DNA of 33,342 bases from Gammaproteobacteria bacterium. Its GTDB lineage: Bacteria; Pseudomonadota; Gammaproteobacteria; S012-40. The notes under the pieces were generated by a model. The model was given only the letters and a program-made list of their open reading frames with translations, did no database searches and was not told the origin of the DNA. The stretch spans positions 1 to 33,342 of the forward strand of contig WFPC01000052.1 of NCBI GenBank assembly GCA_015487785.1. Direction: 5' to 3'. The translations under genes were made by a program, and so were the position numbers. Below are positions 15,780-23,582 of the stretch, one piece after another (position 1 is the first letter of the stretch; each line of letters opens with the position of its first letter).

Positions 15780-16439
15780 GTGAGTCTGGCGATTTTCGAT
15801 CTCGATAACACCCTTATCGCGGGAGATAGCGATTATCTCTGGGGCGAATTCCTGGTGGAGCAGGGCGTGGTGGACGCCGACCACTACCGCCGAGAGAATG
15901 AGCGCTACTATCGCGAATACAAGCAAGGCGCGCTGAACATCATGGAATTCCTCGCCTTCAGCCTCAAGCCCCTGAGTGAACACGCTGTGGACGAATTGCA
16001 TGCCTGGCGGGAAGGTTTCGTGGAAGAGAAAATCCGTCCCATCTTGTTGCCCAAGGCCTTCGAGCTGTTGCGGCGCCATCGGCAGGCCGGCGATGTATTG
16101 CTCATCATCACCGCCACCAACCGCTTCGTCACCGAGCCCATCGCTGATTTGCTGGGAGTGGAGCATCTGCTGGCCACCGAGCCGGAGATGCGTCAGGGAC
16201 GCTATACGGGACGTGTGGCCGGCATACCCTGCTTTCAGGCCGGCAAGGTCCAGCGGCTGGAGCAGTGGCTGGGCGAGACCGGCCACGACCTGGCGGGCAG
16301 TACTTTCTATAGCGATTCGCACAACGATCTGCCCCTGCTGGAGCGGGTGGAACGCCCGGTGGCGGTGGATGCCGATGCCGTGCTGGCCGAGGTAGCGCAA
16401 CGACGGGGCTGGCCCCACATCAGTCTGCGCCAGCCATGA
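15780..16439 (+). CDS. HAD-IB family phosphatase, SerB-like
   Basis: 219 residues from GTG at 15780, chosen because AGGGAAGG lies upstream and [18 protein letters not shown] is the usual start of this subfamily; a longer frame from 15687 adds 31 residues of poor composition. HAD motif I is DLDNT (Asp7 nucleophile, Asp9), motif II lies in LLIITATNR, the lysine is in FQAGKVQRL and motif III is [11 protein letters not shown]. Members hydrolyse small phosphate esters (phosphoserine-like or phosphatidylglycerophosphate); the substrate here is unknown. It is divergent from rppH, and its TGA overlaps the permease ATG by four bases, coupling it to a transporter, which is unusual. Confidence 0.88.
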   Translation: MSLAIFDLDNTLIAGDSDYLWGEFLVEQGVVDADHYRRENERYYREYKQGALNIMEFLAFSLKPLSEHAVDELHAWREGFVEEKIRPILLPKAFELLRRHRQAGDVLLIITATNRFVTEPIADLLGVEHLLATEPEMRQGRYTGRVAGIPCFQAGKVQRLEQWLGETGHDLAGSTFYSDSHNDLPLLERVERPVAVDADAVLAEVAQRRGWPHISLRQP

Positions 16440-17407
16440 AACGCGCTGGCCGGGTCATGCTCGGGCTGCTCGGCCTGATGCTGTTCAGTGTGATCCATGC
16501 CCTGGTCACCGGCAGCGCTGGCTTCGGCTGGCTGGAGAGTCTGGTCGCGGTGTTCGGTCTGGGGGATCCCCTGGTGGTGAGTGTGGTCAGCGAGCTGCGC
16601 CTGCCGCGGGTGTTCGGTGCCCTGCTGGCCGGTGGTCTGCTGGCCCTGGCCGGTGCCTTGATGCAGGTGTTGTTGCGCAACCCCCTGGCCGATCCCTATG
16701 TGTTGGGCGTGTCGGGTGGCGCCTCGCTGGCGGCGCTGCTGGTCATGCTGGCGGGTCTGGGAGGCTTCTGGCTCGGTCTGGGCAGCTTTGCCGGTGCCTT
16801 GTGCGCTATGTTGTTGGTGTTTGGCCTGGCCCATGCCCGTGGTCGCTGGAGTCTGAGTCGTCTGTTGCTCACCGGGGTCATCGTGGCGGCCGGCTGGGGA
16901 GCGCTGATCAGTTTCGTGCTGGCCATTGCCCCCGACGCCCGCCTGCGCGGCATGCTCTACTGGTTGATGGGGGACCTGGCCGGGGTGGAGCCCGGTGTTT
17001 TTCCCCTACTGGTGCTTGGAATAGGATTGGCCCTGGCCTGGATGTTGGCGCGCGACCTCAACCTGCTCGCCCGTGGCGGCCTGCAGGCCGCCGTGCTGGG
17101 GGTGCCGGTGAATGCCTTGCGCATGGGGATTTATTTCCTGGCCTCCTTGCTCACCGCCGCGGCGGTTTCCCTCGCTGGTAATATCGGATTCATCGGGCTC
17201 ATCATCCCCCATTTGCTGCGCTTGCTGATCGGCAGTGATCATCGCCTGTTGTTGCCGGCGGCGGTGGTGTTGGGGGGGAGTTTCCTGTTGTTGGCCGATA
17301 CCCTGGCGCGCAGCCTGTTTGCGCCCCAGCAATTGCCGGTGGGCGTGCTCACGGCCCTGCTGGGGGTGCCCGTGTTCCTCTATCTGCTGCAACGGGAGGG
17401 GCGTTGA
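16436..17407 (+). CDS. FecCD/BtuC-type ABC transporter permease
   Basis: 323 residues, about ten hydrophobic helices. Family blocks include [66 protein letters not shown], and near the C-terminus [19 protein letters not shown], the coupling-helix region that contacts the ATPase. It would import vitamin B12, heme or ferric siderophore through the inner membrane. The start ATG overlaps the HAD stop, and its stop shares a base with the ATPase start (TGATG), so three genes are translationally coupled. No substrate-binding protein or TonB-dependent receptor lies in the window, so the substrate cannot be assigned; B12 is a fair guess. Confidence 0.92.
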   Translation: MKRAGRVMLGLLGLMLFSVIHALVTGSAGFGWLESLVAVFGLGDPLVVSVVSELRLPRVFGALLAGGLLALAGALMQVLLRNPLADPYVLGVSGGASLAALLVMLAGLGGFWLGLGSFAGALCAMLLVFGLAHARGRWSLSRLLLTGVIVAAGWGALISFVLAIAPDARLRGMLYWLMGDLAGVEPGVFPLLVLGIGLALAWMLARDLNLLARGGLQAAVLGVPVNALRMGIYFLASLLTAAAVSLAGNIGFIGLIIPHLLRLLIGSDHRLLLPAAVVLGGSFLLLADTLARSLFAPQQLPVGVLTALLGVPVFLYLLQREGR

Positions 17408-18156
17408 TGTTGCAGGCGTGTGGCTTGACGGTGACGGTGGATGGCAACACGCTTTGTCGTGAGCTGGACATGCAAGTGAGAGGCGGGCAGTGCTGGGCCC
17501 TGCTGGGGCGTAATGGCGTGGGCAAGACCCACCTGTTGCATACCCTGGCCGGCCTGCGCGCGCCGGCCGAGGGTTATTGCCTGCTGGATGGAGAGCGCCT
17601 GCATCGCCTGCCGGCCCGCCAGCGCGCCCGGCGCCTGGGTGTATTGTTGCAGGATGATGTGAGCAGTTTCCCCTCCACGGTACTGGAAACCGCGCTCACC
17701 GGGCGTCATCCCTTCATCGGGCGCTGGGAGGTGGAAAGCGAGGCGGATTTCCAGCGCGCCCGCGCAGCCCTGCGCCAGATGGGCCTGTCCGGCTGGGAGC
17801 AGCGTGTGGTACGGAGTCTGTCCGGCGGGGAGCGCCGGCGGTTGGACCTGGCCGTGCTGTTGACCCAGGATCCTCCCGTGATGTTACTGGACGAGCCACT
17901 CAATCATCTGGATCTGGCGCACCAGGTGCGCTTGCTGCGACTGTTGCGGCGGCTGGCCCGCCAGCAGGGCAAGGCGATACTGATGGTGCTGCACGACATC
18001 AACCTGGCGGCGCGTTTCTGTGACCGGGTATTGCTGTTGTACGGCGCAGGGGAGTGGGAACAGGGCACCAGCCATGCGTTGCTGGACGAGGCCCGGCTCA
18101 GTCGGCTCTACGATACACCAATCCGTCGTTTCGATGGCCTGTTCGCGGCCCAATGA
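17407..18156 (+). CDS. ABC transporter ATP-binding protein, BtuD/FecE type
   Basis: 249 residues from ATG at 17407 (a TTG three bases earlier is in frame but less likely). Walker A is GRNGVGKT (about 34-41), the Q-loop is VLLQDDV, the ABC signature LSGGERRR (about 138-145), Walker B VMLLDEP (about 158-164), the D-loop NHLDL and the switch His in VLHDINLAARF. It powers the permease encoded immediately upstream. It ends 16 bases from the convergent yjbQ gene, and no terminator is visible in that gap. Confidence 0.93.
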   Translation: MLQACGLTVTVDGNTLCRELDMQVRGGQCWALLGRNGVGKTHLLHTLAGLRAPAEGYCLLDGERLHRLPARQRARRLGVLLQDDVSSFPSTVLETALTGRHPFIGRWEVESEADFQRARAALRQMGLSGWEQRVVRSLSGGERRRLDLAVLLTQDPPVMLLDEPLNHLDLAHQVRLLRLLRRLARQQGKAILMVLHDINLAARFCDRVLLLYGAGEWEQGTSHALLDEARLSRLYDTPIRRFDGLFAAQ

Positions 18157-18172
18157 GGGCGTGCCCCGTGGC

Positions 18173-18613
18173 TCACTCGCCGACGATCTGTAGTGCGAGG
18201 CGGCGTTCCCGCGGGCCATCCAGCTCCAGCAACAGGATGGACTGGTAGCGTCCGAGCATGGGTGCACCGTCATGGATGGCCAGGCTTTCACTGTTTCCCG
18301 CCAGCATGGCGATCAAATGGGCGTGGGCGTTTTCCGGTTCGTCGGGAGGAATATCGGGGCGCAGGTGGAGTTTGTCGTGCTCATAGCCGGCATGGGGCGG
18401 CACCAGTGCCAGAAAGAAATTCCGCATGTCCTCTAGCAGCAGCTTCTCGTTTTCGTTGACCACCAGGCCACAGGTGGTGTGCAGGGAAGAGAGCGTCAGG
18501 ATACCTTCCCGGATACCGGACTGCGCGACCCACTCGCGAACCCGGGCGGTGATGTCGATGAGTTCGAAGCTTGCTCCGGTGCTGAGTCGCATTTCATGAT
18601 ATTGGCTTGGCAT
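18173..18613 (-). CDS. YjbQ/UPF0047 family protein
   Basis: 146 residues, matching the small single-domain YjbQ family. Conserved blocks are GILTLSSLHTTCGLVVNENE, HLRPDIPPDEPENAHAHLIA and ESLAIHDGAPMLGRYQSILL, with the His and Glu residues thought to form a metal-binding active site in the trimer. Some members have weak thiamine-phosphate synthase activity, but the physiological role is unsettled. The start at 18613 has a weak Shine-Dalgarno; an internal ATG seven codons later (MRLSTG) is an alternative. It appears monocistronic. Confidence 0.88.
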   Translation of the reverse strand: MPSQYHEMRLSTGASFELIDITARVREWVAQSGIREGILTLSSLHTTCGLVVNENEKLLLEDMRNFFLALVPPHAGYEHDKLHLRPDIPPDEPENAHAHLIAMLAGNSESLAIHDGAPMLGRYQSILLLELDGPRERRLALQIVGE

Positions 18614-18663
18614 GGCAGACGTTAATAGCAGCGATTTGCATCAGGCGCAAGACTGTTGGCGCG

Positions 18664-18687
18664 AAAAAAAGGCCGCATTGCGCGGCC
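18664..18687 (-). terminator. Rho-independent terminator
   Basis: On the minus strand GGCCGC (18687-18682), five-base loop, GCGGCC (18676-18671), then seven T residues (18670-18664). It lies 25 bases beyond the stop of the acidic-tail lipoprotein gene and ends that transcript. Confidence 0.92.
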
Positions 18688-18712
18688 CAAAGGGAGGGGT
18701 CGTCAAGGGAAG

Positions 18713-20464
18713 TCAGTCGTCTGTACGTTCGTCTTCCTGTGAGTGGTCGTTGTCGTCACCGTTATCGTCATGTTGCATGCCGTTACTATCGATCACGGTG
18801 TCGTTGTCATCGTTTTCTGTACTGGCATTGTCTGCCGCCGGATCACGGTCTGCGTCCGCGTCGCCGTGTCGTGAACGATCTTCACGGGGATCGTCACGGT
18901 ACTCCTCCTGGCGGGAGGCATACTGGCTGTCGTCGTAGCCGTCATCATTGCGGTTGCCGGCGATCTGATCGTCATGTTCGGCTTCACCATTGTCCGCGGC
19001 GGCATGCTCATCGCGGTCTTCGGCGTGGGAATCGTCGCTGGAGACGGCAGGCGCGGGCCCGCTGTCGACGGACTTGTCCTTGTTGTCGCCGTCGTTGTCT
19101 GCGCCATTGTTGTCACGCCTGTCGCCGACAAAGGTTGCGCAGTCATCGATCTCGATCACCGTGGGATCGAAGCGGCTGCTGTCGGCCTGGCTGCTGATAC
19201 CCTTGATTTTCACCTGGCTTCCAGCGATCAGGCAGCCCGGATTGCCCTGCTTGAACCATACGTCGGCGAGGTTGAGGACAAGGGTATTGCCGGAGGGACT
19301 GAAACCTTCACTCTCGCTGATGCTCACGCTGAGCAGATTATTGGCGTAGTCGGTCACAGTGCCCTTGAGTTCGGCCAGGATCTCGTCCTGGGTCACCTCG
19401 TTGGCCGTCGGGGCACCCTCCACCTCGATATAGGATGCGATGATCTGGCTGCCATCCCAGGTGCCTTTCACCTCCACCATGGCCCCCTGGCGCAACAAGG
19501 CCTGGTCTCCTCGACCATACAGGGCATTGGCCACATCGATGACGCCGACGATATTGGCAGGCGGCACGAAGCTGGCCTCGGTGATGTCGATGTCCATGCT
19601 GTTGGCGGTCACGTTTTGTACGATGCCTTCGGCCTTGACCACCTGGCTGATCACTTGCTGTTCGGTGCCACTCTTGATCTCTGCGCCATTGACGACGAGA
19701 GACACGGCCTCGATACGCAGGGCGGTGAGGTCCAGGTTGCCAAAGATATCGATCACATCACCTACCCGTACTCCGGACAGGGTGCGCAGGATCTGCCGGG
19801 CTTGTTCATCGGTGATGATGGCGCCGGGATGCAGGGTGACGCGAAACTGTGGGCCCTCGCCGCCGAGACGGATGTCCAGGCTGTTGTCGGCATTGATGGC
19901 CACCACCGTGCCGCGCAAATCGGCATAGGCACGCTTGATCTGGGTCTTTATGTCACTGATGACACTGACGTTGGCAGCAGCATTGAGCAGGCTGTCGAGA
20001 TCGAAGCTCAGCGCCAGGGTGCTCAGCTGGTTTTCCAGCGCCTGGATGTCGGCGGGGATGGACACGCTGAGGGTATCCGAGCTGGCCAGGATCTTTTCCG
20101 AGCGTTTACCCAGCGGGTCGATCAGCACCACGCGGCTGCCCAGGGTCACTCGTAGCCTGGTGTAACGGCCAGTGGGGATGCGCTTGGCATTGAGAAGTTC
20201 CGCCACATCGCTCTTGGAGGCCAGGTTGAATACCTTGCCGGTGGGGTTGCTATAGACTTCCACTGTCTGGCCCGAGCTGTCCATGAGTTCCACCTTGTGC
20301 AGTTGTATCCACACCTCCGGATATTGCAATGAGCGCACATCCTTGACCAGTAACGACAAGGTGGCATAGGCCTGCCGGGCACTCTGTACGTTCTGGTTGA
20401 TGGTATCGGACAAGCCGCAGGCCGACAGGCCGATACCGAGCAGGATGGGTATGAGTTTCTTCAT
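18713..20464 (-). CDS. DUF4382/DUF5666-type lipoprotein with long acidic tail
   Basis: 583 residues from ATG at 20464, with AGGAGT eight bases upstream; the longer frame above it crosses the promoter. Lipoprotein signal with lipobox LSAC (Cys16). Residues about 25-150 resemble DUF4382 (VWIQLHKVELMDSSGQTVEV, RIPTGRYTRLRVTLG). Three DUF5666-like beta domains follow (about 180-430; ADLRGTVVAINADNSLDIRL, KAEGIVQNVTANSMDIDITE, AELKGTVTDYANNLLSVSIS). The last 135 or so residues are almost only Asp, Asn, Glu, Arg, Ser and Ala (DDNGDDNDHSQEDERTDD end). Such a tail could bind divalent cations. Function unknown. The promoter carries a four-unit 11-bp repeat operator. Confidence 0.82.
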   Translation of the reverse strand: MKKLIPILLGIGLSACGLSDTINQNVQSARQAYATLSLLVKDVRSLQYPEVWIQLHKVELMDSSGQTVEVYSNPTGKVFNLASKSDVAELLNAKRIPTGRYTRLRVTLGSRVVLIDPLGKRSEKILASSDTLSVSIPADIQALENQLSTLALSFDLDSLLNAAANVSVISDIKTQIKRAYADLRGTVVAINADNSLDIRLGGEGPQFRVTLHPGAIITDEQARQILRTLSGVRVGDVIDIFGNLDLTALRIEAVSLVVNGAEIKSGTEQQVISQVVKAEGIVQNVTANSMDIDITEASFVPPANIVGVIDVANALYGRGDQALLRQGAMVEVKGTWDGSQIIASYIEVEGAPTANEVTQDEILAELKGTVTDYANNLLSVSISESEGFSPSGNTLVLNLADVWFKQGNPGCLIAGSQVKIKGISSQADSSRFDPTVIEIDDCATFVGDRRDNNGADNDGDNKDKSVDSGPAPAVSSDDSHAEDRDEHAAADNGEAEHDDQIAGNRNDDGYDDSQYASRQEEYRDDPREDRSRHGDADADRDPAADNASTENDDNDTVIDSNGMQHDDNGDDNDHSQEDERTDD

Positions 20465-20513
20465 GGTTGCACACTCCTGGTTTCCATGGGTTTGAATATC
20501 CGCCTTGCTGCCG

Positions 20514-20569
20514 ACTATAGGGCGGGGGAGTGAATCGAAGCTGAAAATTGCCTGAATCGAAGCTGAAAA
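20514..20569 (-). promoter_or_regulatory. Promoter with four 11-bp repeats (OmpR/PhoB-type operator)
   Basis: TGAATCGAAGCTGAAAA occurs twice without mismatch at 20531-20547 and 20553-20569, 22 bp apart. Read on the minus strand this is four 11-bp units: TTTTCAGCTTC, GATTCAGGCAA, TTTTCAGCTTC, GATTCACTCCC, each with TTCA(G/C) at the same place. Six bases later is TATAGT (20519-20514), with no good -35 at normal spacing. Tandem 11-bp units replacing the -35 are the design of PhoB-class response regulator sites. It serves the lipoprotein gene at 20464. Confidence 0.7.
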
Positions 20570-20664
20570 GCGGCGATTCGCTTTCAAGGGGAACCTACGG
20601 TGGCGACGGGTGTCGTAGTTGAGCGTGGCGGTGGCGCAGGAGCCGCGCCGGGTATCCGCGTACA

Positions 20665-20692
20665 TTGACAACGACGAAAAAAAAACTATTAT
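20665..20692 (+). promoter_or_regulatory. Strong sigma70 promoter, possibly giving a leaderless mRNA
   Basis: TTGACA (20665-20670), 16-bp A-rich spacer, TATTAT (20687-20692): 6 of 6 and 5 of 6. The start would be near 20699-20700, directly at the ATG codons 20701 and 20704, leaving no room for a ribosome binding site. Confidence 0.7.
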
Positions 20693-20700
20693 TCATACCC

Positions 20701-21072
20701 ATGATGACGCGACCGCGAAAAATTCTTTCCTGGCTGATGATGCTCGCCGTGTTGCTGGCGCCCATGCAGCACGTTTTCGCTCTGTCGTCGTCTCATCATG
20801 ATGAAAACCCTGCGCTTTCCTCCGTGCAGGCTGATCAGGACGCCGTACTGGCCGAGGCCAAGGCCGGTGACGAGGATGCCCATTGCGGTGCCGGTGATGC
20901 CTTCAACAACGGTAACTGCAACGGGTGTGACAAATGCGCCCATTGCGCGGCACCACCGCCTCCCGTAGCCAAGGCCGCGCCGGACGGTATTGCCGATTCC
21001 CCTCTGCCCATGCGGGCTTTCTTTCATTCCCTGATACTTTCTCCCGAACATCGACCACCTAAACGGGGTTGA
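20701..21072 (+). CDS. Secreted protein with Cys cluster, probable periplasmic metal binder
   Basis: 123 residues from ATG at 20701. Signal peptide about 1-27 (MMTRPRKILSWLMMLAVLLA to HVFA). The mature part is acidic with His pairs near the start, then Cys62 and a tight cluster CNGCDKCAHC (Cys73, 76, 79, 82) with one His, followed by a Pro stretch and a polar tail. Spacing CxxCxxCxxC with His is suited to binding soft metals, though disulfides are also possible in the periplasm. Small Cys/His-rich exported proteins often lie beside proteobacterial heavy-metal efflux genes. I do not recognise a named family. First gene of the metal region, with a strong promoter at its start codon and no Shine-Dalgarno. 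Confidence 0.75.
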   Translation: MMTRPRKILSWLMMLAVLLAPMQHVFALSSSHHDENPALSSVQADQDAVLAEAKAGDEDAHCGAGDAFNNGNCNGCDKCAHCAAPPPPVAKAAPDGIADSPLPMRAFFHSLILSPEHRPPKRG

Positions 21073-21218
21073 TTCCTTGCGGTAGCTGCGGCTGCCTGTC
21101 TGCCTGACCGCCATGGGCGGTTGTCTGGCACGTTTTATCTCGATTTTCGCTGGGTACGTTGTCTGCGTTTGGGCGCGGCCGTGCGTGCCAGGGAGATCGA
21201 CGAACAAGGATGGAGAAA

Positions 21219-21818
21219 ATGATCGAGATCATTCCCAACTGGCACCCCCTGTTGGTGCATTTCACCGTTGCACTGTGGTCGGTCGCGGTGGGGCTGTTCG
21301 TGGTCGGCCGCCTGTTTCATGGCACCGACCTGGGCGAGAACAGCAAGATCGTGGCGCTCTACAGCCTCTGGCTGGGGGCCTTTTTCAGCGTGTTCACCGG
21401 CCTGGCGGGCTGGGATGCCTATAACACGGTGACCCACGACGATGCTTCCCACGCGGCGATGACCGAGCATCGCAACTGGGCCCTGGCCACGCTCGCCGTG
21501 TTCTTCGTGCTCAGCCTGTGGGCGGCGGTTTCGAGGTCTGTTCGCCGCCAGCCCAGCGCACCTTTTCTGGTGGTGGCCCTGCTGGGCCTGGCCTTGTTGA
21601 TGACCACCGGCTACAAGGGCGCGGAAGTGGTGTATCGCTATGGCCTGGGAGTGATGTCGCTACCCGAGGCCGAAGCCGGGGGGCATGCCCACGCCCATGA
21701 CGATGGGGGTCATGGTGACCCCGCAGGCGACGCCGACATGACGATGCCTGAGGACATGGATATCGAACAAGATGCGCACGAGGACGGACACACGCACGGT
21801 GAGGGACACGCCCACTGA
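21219..21818 (+). CDS. DUF2231 membrane protein with His/Asp/Met-rich tail
   Basis: 199 residues from ATG at 21219 (AAGGA eight bases upstream); an in-frame ATG at 21210 is possible. The core begins IIPNWHPLLVHFTVALW, the DUF2231 signature with two conserved His, and has four transmembrane helices (about 10-33, 48-70, 88-108, 116-136). After the last helix about 50 residues are rich in His, Asp, Glu, Gly and Met (GGHAHAHDDGGHGDPAGDAD and a final DGHTHGEGHAH), a probable metal-binding tail. DUF2231 proteins may bind heme or metal in the membrane; their role is unsettled. The tail and the neighbouring efflux genes point to copper or another transition metal. Confidence 0.82.
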   Translation: MIEIIPNWHPLLVHFTVALWSVAVGLFVVGRLFHGTDLGENSKIVALYSLWLGAFFSVFTGLAGWDAYNTVTHDDASHAAMTEHRNWALATLAVFFVLSLWAAVSRSVRRQPSAPFLVVALLGLALLMTTGYKGAEVVYRYGLGVMSLPEAEAGGHAHAHDDGGHGDPAGDADMTMPEDMDIEQDAHEDGHTHGEGHAH

Positions 21819-21865
21819 GCCTGCGCATCGTTGAAAGACCAGAATTCAAGAGGAGTTTAGAACCG

Positions 21866-22279
21866 ATGTTGATCGTGAACGAATTGGCCAAGCGGGCCCG
21901 TGTCTCTCCCGATACCGTACGTCACTACGTGCAGATCGGGTTGCTGAATCCGACCCGCAATCCGGACAATGGTTACAAGCTGTTCAGCCTGGAGGATGTG
22001 AACCGGGTGCGTTTCATTCGCCAGGCCAAGAGCCTGGGCTTCACCCTGAAGGAGATTGCCGAGATTATCGAGCACAGCAAGCAGGGCAAGTCGCCTTGTC
22101 CGCGGGTTCGTGAGATCATGCAGGCCCGTGTGGTGGAGAACCGTCAGCGCTTGAACGAATTGTATTCCCTGCAATCGCGCATGGAGCTGGCCATCAAGCA
22201 ATGGGAAAAATTGCCGGACGGTGTTCCCGACGGTGATTCCATCTGTCATCTGATCGAAACCACCGGCAGTTTCGAGTGA
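21866..22279 (+). CDS. MerR-family metal-responsive regulator
   Basis: 137 residues, AGGAG 11 bases upstream. Winged helix-turn-helix 1-70 (VNELAKRARVSPDTVRHYVQ, NGYKLFSLEDVNRVRFIRQA) and dimerisation helix about 82-112. Metal ligands typical of the family would be Cys78 (SPCPRV), which matches the helix cysteine of ZntR/MerR, and Cys127 with His128 in the C-terminal loop (GDSICHLIE). The first loop cysteine found in CueR and ZntR is absent, so the site is unusual. It stands upstream of the efflux genes on the same strand and is the obvious candidate regulator of the MerR-type promoter at 28940-28970. Specificity (Cu, Zn, Cd, Pb) cannot be fixed by sequence alone. Confidence 0.88.
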   Translation: MLIVNELAKRARVSPDTVRHYVQIGLLNPTRNPDNGYKLFSLEDVNRVRFIRQAKSLGFTLKEIAEIIEHSKQGKSPCPRVREIMQARVVENRQRLNELYSLQSRMELAIKQWEKLPDGVPDGDSICHLIETTGSFE

Positions 22280-22319
22280 GCATGTTGTCGGCGATTTGCT
22301 GGCAAGGGAGAAGTAATGC

Positions 22320-23582
22320 ATGAATAAGACGAAGGCCCGGTTTGGCCGGGTATTGGGCGTCTTGCTGCTGTGCCTGGGCGGGCAGCCCGCCCAGGCCGCT
22401 GAATTGGCCCTGGCCGATGCGGTGCGGCAGGCATTGGCGGCCAACCCGGGTATCGCAGCCCAGCAGGCGCGGGCCGAGGCCTTGCGGCAGGTGCCGGCGC
22501 AGGCGGGTGCCTTGCCGGAGCCACGTCTGCGGCTCAATGCCACCAGCCTGCCGCTGGACAGTTTCAGCCTGGGGCAGACGCCCATGACACAATTGCAACT
22601 GGGACTCAGCCAGGCCTTGCCGTTTCCTGGCAAGCTGGCCTTGCGCGAGGAAAGCGCCCAGTGGGAGGCCCGGGCCTCTCTGTCACAGGTGGACGAGAGT
22701 GAGATTCGTCTGGCCGGGGCGGTAAAACGCCAGTGGTGGCAATTGTTCTACCTCGATCGAGCCATTGAGTCGGTTTTGCGCAACCAGAATCTGTTGCGTC
22801 AGTTCGTCGATGTGGCGCAGACCAAGTACAGTGTTGGCCAGGGATTGCAACAGGACGTGCTGCTCGCCCAGGTGGAGTTGTCGCGTTTTGAGGACCAGGA
22901 ACTGAGCCTGCGCGCCATGCGGCGCAAGGCCGAGGCCCGTCTGAATGCCCTGATGGGCCGGGCCGCCGAGACACCGGTTTCCCTTGTGGCCGAAGTGTCG
23001 CGGGAATTGCCCGAGCTGCGGCCCTCCGCCGAATATCTCGCCCTGGCCGAGCAGCACCGGCCCGAGTTGCAGGCCCTGAAATACCAGATCGAGGCGGCCA
23101 GGGCCCGGGTGGCACTGGCCGACAAGGACTATTATCCCGATTTCAACCTGGGGGTGGTCTATGGCCAGCGGCAGGGCTATGTGGACCTGGCTACTATCCA
23201 GCTCTCCATGAACCTGCCCATTAACACTGCCAATCGGCAGGATCGCGCCCGCGACCAGCGCAAGCAGGAATGGTTGCAGAAGAAATACAGTCTGGACGAC
23301 CTGCGCAATCGCATTGCCGAGCAAATCGACGTGGCCATGGCCGACTATCGGCGCGCGCGCAAGCAGACCGAACTCTACGACAAGAGCATCATTCCCCAAG
23401 CCAGCCAGACGGTGGAGTCCATGCTGGCAGGTTACCAGGTGAACAAGGTGGATTTTCTCAACCTGGTGCGTGCCCAGGTCACCCTGTTCAATTATGAAAC
23501 CCAATACTGGCAGGCGCTCAGCGCCGCCAACCAGGCTCTGGCCGCGCTGGAAGTGGCCGTAGGCAAGGAGATGTATCGATGA
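22320..23582 (+). CDS. cusC: Outer-membrane efflux protein (TolC/CusC/CzcC family)
   Basis: 420 residues with AGGGAG nine bases upstream. Signal peptide about 1-26 (cleavage near AQA-AEL). Two homologous halves of long helices and short barrel strands: LADAVRQALAANPGIAAQQA, QLGLSQALPFPGKLALREES, then LAEQHRPELQALKYQIEAAR and YYPDFNLGVVYGQRQGY. There is no lipobox Cys, unlike E. coli CusC. It forms the trimeric outer-membrane duct of a tripartite efflux pump. Its stop overlaps the adaptor start by four bases. The cus-type name is based on the partner pump. Confidence 0.88.
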   Translation: MNKTKARFGRVLGVLLLCLGGQPAQAAELALADAVRQALAANPGIAAQQARAEALRQVPAQAGALPEPRLRLNATSLPLDSFSLGQTPMTQLQLGLSQALPFPGKLALREESAQWEARASLSQVDESEIRLAGAVKRQWWQLFYLDRAIESVLRNQNLLRQFVDVAQTKYSVGQGLQQDVLLAQVELSRFEDQELSLRAMRRKAEARLNALMGRAAETPVSLVAEVSRELPELRPSAEYLALAEQHRPELQALKYQIEAARARVALADKDYYPDFNLGVVYGQRQGYVDLATIQLSMNLPINTANRQDRARDQRKQEWLQKKYSLDDLRNRIAEQIDVAMADYRRARKQTELYDKSIIPQASQTVESMLAGYQVNKVDFLNLVRAQVTLFNYETQYWQALSAANQALAALEVAVGKEMYR

